The position numbers and the translations under genes were made by a program. Under the pieces are notes generated by a model that ran no database searches, was not told the DNA's origin, and was given only the letters and a program-made list of their open reading frames with translations. From Patescibacteria group bacterium (GTDB taxonomy: Bacteria > Patescibacteriota > Microgenomatia > Levybacterales > UBA12049): a stretch of 13,918 nt of DNA. Shown one piece after another: positions 5,382-11,893 of the stretch (the stretch's first letter is position 1; each line of letters begins with the position of its first letter). The stretch covers positions 1 to 13,918 of the forward strand of contig JAMCZG010000067.1 in the NCBI GenBank assembly GCA_023485715.1. Direction: 5' to 3'.

Positions 5382-5669
5382 TTATTCAACAAGCTCATGG
5401 TTTTTACTTAACTTTTTTAATAATTCGAGATTGCTTTCAATAAGTGCCTTCTTCTTTGCAAAACTCCATTTTTTAAGTTGTGTTTCTCTAATTTCAGCTT
5501 CTTTTCTTGTATTAAAGTCCTCAGAATAAACGAGTTTTAAATCAGAAAACTTTTTTGTAGCAGGATTCTCGCCTAATTGATGGGATTTAAACCGTTTAAG
5601 AATATCTGAAGACAATCCGACGTAATATATTTTCTGATCGCAAAGAAGAATATAAATATGCCACGCCAT
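5382..5669 (-). CDS. GIY-YIG family endonuclease
   Basis: 95 residues starting MAWHIYILLC. An ATG 21 nt further upstream is in frame but lies close to the repeat and is less likely. This is the small single-domain GIY-YIG type (UPF0213/YhbQ-like). The signature appears as YILLC (residues 6-10) and YYVGLS (16-21); a basic helix LKRFKSHQLG carries the catalytic-position Arg, and the block RKEAEIRETQLKKWSF supplies the conserved Glu and the QLKKW helix, followed by KKKALI. The family cuts DNA through a metal-bound Glu. Here the gene lies between inverted motif copies and direct repeats of the tRNA-His 3' end, which suggests it acts on those motifs. No separate promoter is seen; read-through from tRNA-His is likely. 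Confidence 0.88.
   Translation of the reverse strand: MAWHIYILLCDQKIYYVGLSSDILKRFKSHQLGENPATKKFSDLKLVYSEDFNTRKEAEIRETQLKKWSFAKKKALIESNLELLKKLSKNHELVE
5385..5397 (+). repeat. REP-like motif inside the GIY-YIG gene end
   Basis: TTCAACAAGCTCA matches TTCGACAAGCTCA at 12 of 13 positions. On the minus strand it encodes the last residues (HELVE) of the GIY-YIG protein, just before the stop. Confidence 0.55.
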
Positions 5670-5694
5670 GCTTTTAAAAATGGGTCGCAAACCC

Positions 5695-5707
5695 TGAGCT
5701 TGTCGAA
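5695..5707 (+). repeat. REP-like motif, right terminal copy
   Basis: TGAGCTTGTCGAA is the reverse complement of TTCGACAAGCTCA. It lies immediately against direct repeat 2 at the tRNA-His 3' end. Palindromic repeats with this core are, from memory, common between genes in some CPR and Bacteroidetes genomes. Confidence 0.65.
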
Positions 5708-5723
5708 TGGGTGGAAGACGGGT
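5708..5723 (-). repeat. Direct repeat copy 2 (within tRNA-His 3' end)
   Basis: This 16-bp copy is part of the functional tRNA-His gene. It abuts the motif TGAGCTTGTCGAA with no gap. Because the repeat restores the tRNA 3' end, insertion would leave the tRNA intact. Confidence 0.85.
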
Positions 5724-5782
5724 GCTGCCCCCGCGACCTCCAGGTCCACAACCTGGCGCTCTGCTGTTGAGCTACATCCACC
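5710..5782 (-). tRNA. tRNA-His (anticodon GUG) with non-canonical D- and T-loops
   Basis: Acceptor GTGGATG (5781-5775) pairs with CTTCCAC (5717-5711), with one U-U mismatch at the sixth pair. The extra 5' G (G-1, 5782) faces C73 (5710), the identity signature of tRNA-His. The anticodon arm CCAGG/CCTGG has loop TTGTGGA, anticodon GTG at 5749-5747. D-stem GCTC/GAGC encloses AACAGCA, which lacks the invariant GG. T-stem GCGGG/CCCGT encloses GGCAGCA in place of the usual TTCRANY loop. Full CCA is not encoded. The arms are sound, so it is probably a real tRNA with a changed elbow, although a tRNA-like relic is possible. Confidence 0.88.
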
Positions 5783-5790
5783 ACAACAAA

Positions 5791-5819
5791 ATTATATCAC
5801 ATATCTTCGTTCAGACCAA
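5791..5819 (-). promoter_or_regulatory. tRNA-His promoter
   Basis: -35 TTGGTC (5819-5814), 17-nt spacer, extended -10 TGATATAAT ending at 5791. The tRNA G-1 is the ninth base after the -10, so transcription would begin at or within a few bases of the mature 5' end. Confidence 0.7.
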
Positions 5820-5830
5820 AAAATACCGTA

Positions 5831-5859
5831 TTGACAAGCTAAACAAACAAATATAAAAT
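5831..5859 (+). promoter_or_regulatory. Promoter of the 157-aa hypothetical gene
   Basis: -35 TTGACA (5831-5836), 17-nt spacer, -10 TAAAAT (5854-5859); an alternative TATAAA (5852-5857) gives a 15-nt spacer. The -10 TAAAAT ends 8 nt before ATG 5868, indicating a leaderless message. It is back to back with the tRNA-His promoter. Confidence 0.7.
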
Positions 5860-5867
5860 AACAAAAT

Positions 5868-6341
5868 ATGGTAGAACAAAGAGCTGGGCAGGGTGCAAAA
5901 AGGGTCGATCCGTTTGTGTTGTTACGCGAATTAAAATGGATAAAAAAGCTAAACAGGAGATATGAGAGAATTTCTAACGCTTTAAAGCTAAATAGAAAAT
6001 TTAATCATCATTCTCCCGAGAGTATGCGAACAGCCCCAATAAAGACAACAACTTTGGTATGTGAGGAAGAAAGAAGCAAAAAACAAATGCGGCGTACAGC
6101 ACAGGCAGAAATCCAAACAGGTTTATTCGAACAGTTTTCCGGCGCCCAGATGCGCGACGTTTTTACAGCCGGAAACATTGGGGTACAGGACAACGTAATA
6201 TTTCAAGGTTGGTACGGTCAAGGAGATAAACATCGTACAACGATAGGGTCTGTTTTAGAAGCAAAAGGAATTAATCTGGAAAGTTTACCAACTCCCCCCG
6301 CCGCCTCCGCCTCCCCCGCCGCCGGAAGAACCTCCGCCTGA
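5868..6341 (+). CDS. Hypothetical protein, 157 aa
   Basis: No family is recognised. The N-terminal third is basic and helical (LLRELKWIKKLNRRYERISNAL). The middle is mixed (EEERSKKQMRRTAQAEIQ), and residues about 85-135 look like a small folded domain (GLFEQFSGAQMRDVFTAG, VIFQGWYGQGDKHRTTIGSVL). There is no signal peptide, membrane helix or Cys motif. A consensus promoter 8 nt before the ATG supports the start. The last 18 residues (TPPAASASPAAGRTSA) are low complexity because the gene runs 57 bp into the poly-Gly-coding end of the convergent DUF2207 gene. That tail is probably an accident of the overlap and not a functional domain. Confidence 0.7.
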   Translation: MVEQRAGQGAKRVDPFVLLRELKWIKKLNRRYERISNALKLNRKFNHHSPESMRTAPIKTTTLVCEEERSKKQMRRTAQAEIQTGLFEQFSGAQMRDVFTAGNIGVQDNVIFQGWYGQGDKHRTTIGSVLEAKGINLESLPTPPAASASPAAGRTSA

Positions 6342-7955
6342 AAATCCACTCGCAGAAGAAGGCGCAGTCGTCACAAAACTCGAATTCATCGATGTAAACA
6401 TGTTTGTTGAAGCAAGATAAAAAGCCGTGTTTCCAGAGTACCAGTTGGGGCGATAGTCGGGTTTAACAATCTTTAATTGTTCCATAAATTTGTCGATATA
6501 CGAAAGCGCGATCGCGTACGGGATCATGCTTTCTACGATTGCAAGCTGCTCTGCCTGCCATTTATAATTTCGGTCCATGCTTTTTAAAAACAGCTTTAAC
6601 CCGTCGATTCTCCAATCGATCTCATCACCCGTTGCCGTCCTGCCGTTTAAAACCCTCGAAAAAAATAATAAAATAAATCCGAGAACAAAATTAATCATTA
6701 AAAAAGAAATAACGCCCCCTGCGATCAAAAGGCCTCTTTGGGTTTTGGGGTTCTTTTTGTAATATCCCCTTTTAATAAGCGAAGAAAAGACGTGATCGTC
6801 CATGTCGGAAAATGTTTTGTAAAAACTTTTCGAAATCGAACCCAATTCAATCTCATCCGACTCGGAAAATAACGCATCTAATAAATCCTTCTCGTAAAGC
6901 GTTAATTTCTCTTTTTCGTAATTCTTTATTTTTGAAATCAAATAATCCTTTCCGCCGCCAAACCCCAGGATTTTTTTCTTTTCGATCTCTTTTATTTTTA
7001 TATACTTTCTAATCGCCAAATCAAAAATTGTTGCAATAACGTCGTCTTTTTCGAGTTTTGCAGAGTCGATTGTTCCCGCTTCGGCGGGCGGAATCCGGTC
7101 TCCCCTTTCGTTTTTGGGAATATCAAAGTTTACCGTAATTGGTCCAAAACGATTTATCCTTTTTGATCTAAAATACCAGATTATTAAAATAATCGGCAAA
7201 ACAATATAAAAAGCGAGTGCAAATATTATAAAAATAATAAACAAAATAGAAAGAACAACAGGATTTATGGTTCCCGGCGGGTTTTTGTCGATTTTACTCA
7301 ACGGAAAAGTACCCGCGGGAAATCCAAAAACGACGGTTAGTCCTTGGTTTTCCGAAAGCGGACTTGTCGTTACGATATTAGATATATTTTCCGTGTCGCA
7401 GTTTTGTTCTCTGCTTCCGGTTATTCCGGTGTAGCAAGTGGCCTTTGTAATTTGGGTGTTAAAGTCAAGAAAGATCTGTGAACTTACTTTTTCGATCGGG
7501 ACTTGCCAGTCGTTTCCGGTAACGTTCCAGAAAAGCTCATCGTGGTCTGAAAAATTCCCGATGCCGTTTTCGACATTATAATTAATCGTGTAATCGTGCA
7601 CGCCAGAAATTGTTTCATTAGCGTCTCCGATTTTTATATACGCTTTTCCGTTAGAATCGTTTTCTGAAAATTTCTCAGGTTGTCCGTCTCTTTGAACACC
7701 CAAAAACGTTATTTTTAGAGTCCTGTAATACTCCCCGACTCTAGAAGTAAGGGGTATATAACGGAATATTCCGTGTCGTAAGTTTTCCCCGAAATCGTAT
7801 TGAATATTTTCTTCGACATTAAAAGAGCCGTCTTTGTGAAGAGTAATATTACTTCGGAAAGATTTTATCGATTCGGAGCTTGCAAAAATTTTCTGAGGTA
7901 AGACAAAGAATAATCCTAAAACAAAAAGAAAAAGCAGGAAAAATCTAAGTTTCAT
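6285..7955 (-). CDS. DUF2207 family membrane protein
   Basis: 556 residues. The signal peptide is residues 1-26 (hydrophobic core FFLLFLFVLGLFFVLP, cleavage near FAS). The N-terminal extracytoplasmic DUF2207 domain is about 30-220, with the family's opening pattern (ITLHKDGSFNVEENIQYDF) and RHGIFRYIP. TM segments are near 233-262 and 408-433. A cytoplasmic region follows with the family's LPYA-like patch (SMIPYAIALSYIDKF), and the protein ends in a Gly/Ser run closing GGGSW, typical of DUF2207/YciQ proteins. The molecular function of the family is unknown; it is widespread in Gram-positive and CPR bacteria. It lies 22 bp after the membrane-anchored 163-aa gene and has its own TATAAT box. Its 3' end overlaps the convergent hypothetical gene. 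Confidence 0.9.
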   Translation of the reverse strand: MKLRFFLLFLFVLGLFFVLPQKIFASSESIKSFRSNITLHKDGSFNVEENIQYDFGENLRHGIFRYIPLTSRVGEYYRTLKITFLGVQRDGQPEKFSENDSNGKAYIKIGDANETISGVHDYTINYNVENGIGNFSDHDELFWNVTGNDWQVPIEKVSSQIFLDFNTQITKATCYTGITGSREQNCDTENISNIVTTSPLSENQGLTVVFGFPAGTFPLSKIDKNPPGTINPVVLSILFIIFIIFALAFYIVLPIILIIWYFRSKRINRFGPITVNFDIPKNERGDRIPPAEAGTIDSAKLEKDDVIATIFDLAIRKYIKIKEIEKKKILGFGGGKDYLISKIKNYEKEKLTLYEKDLLDALFSESDEIELGSISKSFYKTFSDMDDHVFSSLIKRGYYKKNPKTQRGLLIAGGVISFLMINFVLGFILLFFSRVLNGRTATGDEIDWRIDGLKLFLKSMDRNYKWQAEQLAIVESMIPYAIALSYIDKFMEQLKIVKPDYRPNWYSGNTAFYLASTNMFTSMNSSFVTTAPSSASGFSGGGSSGGGGGGGGGGSW

Positions 7956-7964
7956 ACGAAACTC

Positions 7965-7994
7965 ATTATATTATACTCTACGGACCGGTCGCAA
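7965..7994 (-). promoter_or_regulatory. Promoter of the DUF2207 gene
   Basis: -35 TTGCGA (7994-7989), 18-nt spacer, -10 TATAAT (7970-7965), which overlaps a second TATAAT at 7975-7970. The -10 ends 9 nt before ATG 7955. The -35 lies in the last codons of the upstream gene. Confidence 0.5.
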
Positions 7995-8469
7995 TTTCTG
8001 TGATTCTCCATGTTTCCTTATTATCTTTTTCGAGCGTAACCCATCTTATGTTTTCACCTTCGATCCATCCGTAGCTTTCTGAAAGTCCTGGCTTTAATTC
8101 GATGTCGAGCATAACCTTATACTGCTCAAAATTTTCTGTCCATACAGGCTTTTCAAAATCTTCGACTTTTGCGAGGGATATTTTTGAAATCGAATTAAAA
8201 TTGGTTTGCCATTGGTCTTTTGATTTTTCGTCTTTTACGGCCTTCTCGCTCAAAAGCGAAACGGCGTCGATCGTTTTTTCACTATTTATATACTCTGTAA
8301 ATTTTTTTAGGGTTATTTTTCCGCCTTCGAGATTTTGGGGAGTTGGAGAAACTTGTATTGTGGGAGAAGTAGAAACAGTATTTGTTGTTTTGTTCGGCTT
8401 TAGAAAAATCCTCGAAACGAAAAATGACGCGATCAGAAAAAATACGATCGATAAAATTACAATTTTCAT
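7978..8469 (-). CDS. Membrane-anchored extracytoplasmic protein
   Basis: 163 residues. An N-terminal anchor (about 3-23, VILSIVFFLIASFFVSRIFL) is not followed by a lipobox. A Ser/Thr/Pro-rich linker (about 27-47) precedes a folded domain with ITLKKFTEYINSEKTIDAVSLLSEKAV, a central KDQWQTNFNSI and a beta-rich end (YGWIEGENIRWVTLEKDNKETWRI). The outline recalls NTF2-like or DUF4878-type extracytoplasmic domains, but I cannot assign a family. It is transcribed divergently from maf with an overlapping -35, and sits directly upstream of the DUF2207 gene, with which it may share transcription. A role in the cell envelope is inferred from topology only. Confidence 0.75.
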   Translation of the reverse strand: MKIVILSIVFFLIASFFVSRIFLKPNKTTNTVSTSPTIQVSPTPQNLEGGKITLKKFTEYINSEKTIDAVSLLSEKAVKDEKSKDQWQTNFNSISKISLAKVEDFEKPVWTENFEQYKVMLDIELKPGLSESYGWIEGENIRWVTLEKDNKETWRITEIATGP

Positions 8470-8477
8470 AATATATT

Positions 8478-8506
8478 GTATTACTTTATTATAATCGCCT
8501 TGTCAA
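8478..8506 (-). promoter_or_regulatory. Promoter of the 163-aa gene (shared -35)
   Basis: -35 TTGACA (8506-8501), 17-nt spacer, -10 TAATAC (8483-8478), then 8 nt to ATG 8469. The -35 coincides with that of maf on the other strand. Confidence 0.75.
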
Positions 8507-8528
8507 GAGAACGGATTTGTAATATAAA
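8500..8528 (+). promoter_or_regulatory. Promoter of maf (shared -35)
   Basis: -35 TTGTCA (8500-8505), 17-nt spacer, -10 TATAAA (8523-8528), then 7 nt to ATG 8536. This decides the maf start against the longer in-frame reading from 8476 and implies a leaderless message. Confidence 0.75.
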
Positions 8529-8535
8529 TGACTCT

Positions 8536-9102
8536 ATGAAACAAATCGTGCTTGCGTCAAAATCCCCGAGAAGAAAAGCGTTGTTAAAACAGATCGGACT
8601 AAAATTTGTCGTGGACGTAAGCGATTTTAAAGAAGATATTTCGCAAAATTTAAGTCCTAATAATATGGTAAAACAATTTTCCCTCGAAAAAGCAAAAAAT
8701 GTTTCAAAAAGGCATAAAAATTCGATTATAATAGCTTGCGATACAGTGATCGTTTTAAACAACGAAATAATCGGAAAACCAAAAACGTCTGTTAATGCCA
8801 CGAGGATCCTGGAAAAACTTAGCGGTAAAATGCACAAAGTTATAACCGGGTTTACAGTAATCGATTCTGAATCGGGTCGATCAATCACGAAAACAGTCGA
8901 AACAAAAGTGTATTTCAAAAGAATAACGAAAAAAGAAATCGATTGGTACGTTTCGACCGGAGAGCCCTTGGACAAAGCCGGTGCGTACGGAATCCAGGAA
9001 AAGGGAGCGCTGTTTGTTAAAAAAATCGACGGTGATTATTTTAACGTCGTCGGACTTCCAATCTTCTCGGTTATAAAAGAGGTAAACAGATTTAAAGATT
9101 AA
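8536..9102 (+). CDS. maf: Maf family nucleotide pyrophosphatase
   Basis: 188 residues, the normal length. Maf proteins hydrolyse non-canonical or excess nucleoside triphosphates (dTTP/UTP-type or modified nucleotides) to monophosphates and have been linked to division arrest. Motifs are complete: the N-terminal LASKSPRRKALL phosphate-binding loop (residues 6-17), ACDTVIVL with catalytic Asp69, GKP at 80-82, TGEPLDKAGAYGIQ (141-154) and DGDYFNVVGLP (165-175). The start at MKQIVLA is fixed by the family N-terminus and by the promoter 7 nt upstream. The gene converges on copA with one base between the stop codons. The exact nucleotide preference cannot be read from the sequence. Confidence 0.95.
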   Translation: MKQIVLASKSPRRKALLKQIGLKFVVDVSDFKEDISQNLSPNNMVKQFSLEKAKNVSKRHKNSIIIACDTVIVLNNEIIGKPKTSVNATRILEKLSGKMHKVITGFTVIDSESGRSITKTVETKVYFKRITKKEIDWYVSTGEPLDKAGAYGIQEKGALFVKKIDGDYFNVVGLPIFSVIKEVNRFKD

Positions 9103-9103
9103 C

Positions 9104-11893
9104 TTATTTAATTTTTGAACTGAATATTGTGAATTGGATAAAGATAAACGTAAAGAAAACAATAAAAATTATAGGTGCAGCGATCGACAGATAATTTCTT
9201 TTATTCGGTCGATAATATTTAAGAAGAAGAGAATTGGATACTACAGAGACCGAACTTAATGCCATCGCAAGTCCGGCGAGTTCCGGTTTTAAAATAAGGC
9301 CGGCAAACGCAAAAATTCTGGCGGCGATCGGAATTCCCATAACATTATAAAACAGCGCGAAAAACATATTCTGTTTTATTTTACCCATTGTTTCCTTAGA
9401 AAGGTCGATCGCTTTAATTACGTCCCGGAGGTCGTTTTTTACGATTACGATTCCACCGGTTTCCATCGCGACATCAGTCCCCGACCCCATCGTAATTCCC
9501 AAATCCGCCTGTGCTAAAGCGGGTGCATCGTTAATTCCGTCCCCGACCATCGCGACCTTAAAACCTTCGTCTTGCAGTTTTTTAATTTCGTTGGCTTTAT
9601 CCTCGGGCAAAACTTCGGCCAAAACGTTATCGATCCCGACTTGGTTTGCGATCGCGTTTGCAGTAAGGCTATTATCTCCGGTTATCATATAAATCTTAAT
9701 CTTCATTTTCTTCAATTTTTCGATTGCCTCTTTGGATGATTCTTTAAGCGTGTCTGCCACAGCGATCGCACCTAAAATGTTATCGGCATCAGCTAGAATC
9801 ATAACTGTTTTTCCGGCACTCTCAAGTCTAGATACTTTTCTTTGGATCCTATCTATTGAGTGATTTACGATATCCGTCATTAATTTTCGGTTACCGAAAT
9901 AATATTTTTTATTGTCGATCTCTCCTTCGATTCCGTGTCCCGGTATTGCTTTAAATCCGTCAATTTCATTAAGCCTCAGATTTTCGTCACTCGCTGCATT
10001 CAAAATAGCTTCTGCGAGCGAATGCTCGGATTGTTTTTCCAAAGTTGCCGCGATTTCCAAAACTTCGGCTTCATCCAAGTCGTTGAATGTTTCGATATCT
10101 GTAACAACGGGTTTTCCGTTTGTTAAAGTCCCTGTTTTGTCAAATACAATAGTATTAATTTTGCAGGCAGTTTCTAAAGGCTCGCCCCCTTTTATTAAAA
10201 CGCCTTGTTCTGCTCCCCGGCCTGTCCCGACCATTATCGCAGTAGGTGTCGCAAGACCCAGTGCGCACGGACACGCGATAACGATTACGGCGGTTAACGC
10301 CATTAAGGCAAATGATAAAGGCGCGTTCAAAACAAAAAACCAGATTATAAATGTAAGGACAGAAATGGCGAGTACTACGGGAACAAACCAGGACGAAATC
10401 CGGTCAGCAAAATCCTGGATCGGGGCTTTAGACCCCTGGGCTTCTTCTACAAGCCTTATTATTCCCGATAAAGTTGTTTCCTCCCCAACGCGGGTTGCCA
10501 TAAATTCAAAACTACCGGTTTTATTTATCGTTCCCCCGATAACCTCGTCGCCGACTTTTTTCTCAACAGGGATACTTTCTCCGGTTATCATCGACTCATC
10601 AACAGAAGACCCGCCTTTGGATATTTTTCCGTCTGTCGGGACTTTTTCGCCGGGCCTAACTACAATAGTGTCCCCTTTGATAACCTCATCGATCGGAATA
10701 TCTTTTGTAACGCCATCCCTAATAACGCGCGCGGTTTTCGGTTTTAAACCCATTAGTTTTTTTATCGCGTCCGACGTTTTTCCTTTTGCTTTTACCTCGA
10801 GCCATTTTCCCAAAGACACAAAAGTTATAAGAAACGCCGCTGTCTCAAAATAAAGTTCTGGAATTTTCATTCCCGACAATCCGATTAACGACCGGTTTGC
10901 GTACGCAAAAGACTCAAAATTAATAAGGCTGTAAAAATACGCGACAGATGTCCCGATCGCGATAAGACTGTCCATGTTAAACGTTTTCATTCTGAGCGCC
11001 GACCACATTCCTTTGTAAAAACCTTTGCCGACGTAAAACTGAATCGGGGTTGTCAGGATTAAAGATATAATTCCGATATAGGGCATTAAAATTGTCCCGA
11101 AAGGAAGCCAGGTGAAAAAGTCGAGGAACATAAAATAGACCATCGGAAGGCTCAAAACGAGGCTCGTTATAAAATTTTTTCGGTAATACGCGATTTCAGA
11201 AGCTTTTTTCCTTGTTTCAAATTCGGTGTCTTTCGGATTTATAATAGCTGCACTGTAGCCTGCTTTTTTTACAGCGTCGATTAAATTTTCGGTTTTAGAA
11301 ACAGATTCGTCGTAAATTACCGACGCCTTTTCGGCAGCAAAGTTTACGTGCGCTTCCTTTACTCCGGGAGTTTTGTTTAAAGATTTTTCGATTAACAACG
11401 CGCATGACGCACAATGCATCCCGGAAAGCGAAAGATTCGTTTTCGAAATTTTGTTTGTTCCGAAATTTTCTTTAGGTAACTCATTTTTAAATTCTTCAAC
11501 ATCAGGACTTTTTGTAGTTCCCAGTCTTAATTTTCCTTTTAAGAAAAGTTCTCCGTTTTCATCTTTACCGATTCTTCCTTCGATCTCCACTTCCGAGGGA
11601 AGATTAATGATCGGAGCTTGAATCAAATTTTTGCCGGAATAAAATTCTCCGTTTGCGCTTAATCCATTTGTTTTTTCCGAACCGATTGATCCTTTATATC
11701 CGGCATTTTCGATAGCCTCAATTATTTTATAATCCATCGATTTCGGCGATGTCGAAACAAGCGAACCCTCTCCTGATTTATGATCCAGATTTATATCTTG
11801 CAATCCCTTAATTGCCGACAACTCATCTTTTATTAGCAATTCACAGGAACTGCAATGCATTCCTTTAACATTAAAGTTAATATTTCTTTTCAT
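9104..11893 (-). CDS. copA: Cu(+)-exporting P1B-type ATPase
   Basis: 929 residues. It pumps Cu(I) out of the cytoplasm at the cost of ATP. Two N-terminal HMA domains carry GMHCSSC (C14, C17) and GMHCASC (C161, C164). The membrane and catalytic parts show TGES (437-440), the metal-binding CPC (541-543), the phosphorylated Asp in DKTGT (D585), the HP-type motif SEHSLAEA (H624) and GDGINDAP (784-791). Copper specificity is indicated by YN in TM7 (849-850) and MALSS in TM8 (877-881). Oddities are an 80-residue linker between the HMA domains (about 70-150) and an extra hydrophobic segment after the usual end (901-924). The start ATG overlaps the copZ stop as ATGA, so the two are translationally coupled. 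Confidence 0.95.
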   Translation of the reverse strand: MKRNINFNVKGMHCSSCELLIKDELSAIKGLQDINLDHKSGEGSLVSTSPKSMDYKIIEAIENAGYKGSIGSEKTNGLSANGEFYSGKNLIQAPIINLPSEVEIEGRIGKDENGELFLKGKLRLGTTKSPDVEEFKNELPKENFGTNKISKTNLSLSGMHCASCALLIEKSLNKTPGVKEAHVNFAAEKASVIYDESVSKTENLIDAVKKAGYSAAIINPKDTEFETRKKASEIAYYRKNFITSLVLSLPMVYFMFLDFFTWLPFGTILMPYIGIISLILTTPIQFYVGKGFYKGMWSALRMKTFNMDSLIAIGTSVAYFYSLINFESFAYANRSLIGLSGMKIPELYFETAAFLITFVSLGKWLEVKAKGKTSDAIKKLMGLKPKTARVIRDGVTKDIPIDEVIKGDTIVVRPGEKVPTDGKISKGGSSVDESMITGESIPVEKKVGDEVIGGTINKTGSFEFMATRVGEETTLSGIIRLVEEAQGSKAPIQDFADRISSWFVPVVLAISVLTFIIWFFVLNAPLSFALMALTAVIVIACPCALGLATPTAIMVGTGRGAEQGVLIKGGEPLETACKINTIVFDKTGTLTNGKPVVTDIETFNDLDEAEVLEIAATLEKQSEHSLAEAILNAASDENLRLNEIDGFKAIPGHGIEGEIDNKKYYFGNRKLMTDIVNHSIDRIQRKVSRLESAGKTVMILADADNILGAIAVADTLKESSKEAIEKLKKMKIKIYMITGDNSLTANAIANQVGIDNVLAEVLPEDKANEIKKLQDEGFKVAMVGDGINDAPALAQADLGITMGSGTDVAMETGGIVIVKNDLRDVIKAIDLSKETMGKIKQNMFFALFYNVMGIPIAARIFAFAGLILKPELAGLAMALSSVSVVSNSLLLKYYRPNKRNYLSIAAPIIFIVFFTFIFIQFTIFSSKIK

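Larger units (their letters stand above)
5338..5723 (-). mobile_element. Putative miniature GIY-YIG mobile element inserted at the tRNA-His 3' end
   Basis: A 16-bp direct repeat, TGGGTGGAAGACGGGT, bounds the unit at 5338-5353 and 5708-5723. The right copy is the 3' end of the tRNA-His gene: the discriminator, the 3' acceptor strand and the 3' T-stem strand. Inside the repeats are inverted copies of one motif: TTCGACAGGTTCA (5356-5368) on the left and TGAGCTTGTCGAA (5695-5707) on the right. Between them is a single GIY-YIG nuclease gene. The layout (duplicated target, terminal inverted motifs, one endonuclease gene) matches a small mobile unit of about 370 bp. Mobility is inferred; no integrase or transposase is present. 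Confidence 0.6.

Noticed and set aside
6285..6340. The GGN/CCN-rich tract as a CRISPR or tandem repeat locus
   Set aside because: It is the poly-Gly coding tail typical of DUF2207 proteins; no spaced repeats are present. No CRISPR array is seen anywhere in the window.
8481..8975. A 164-codon open frame on the minus strand
   Set aside because: It is antisense to maf, which has every family motif and a matching promoter.
9912..10853. A 313-codon open frame on the plus strand
   Set aside because: It lies wholly antisense to copA, whose motifs are unambiguous. The composition is Ser/Thr/Ile-rich as expected from a reverse-complement shadow, with no start signal or domain.
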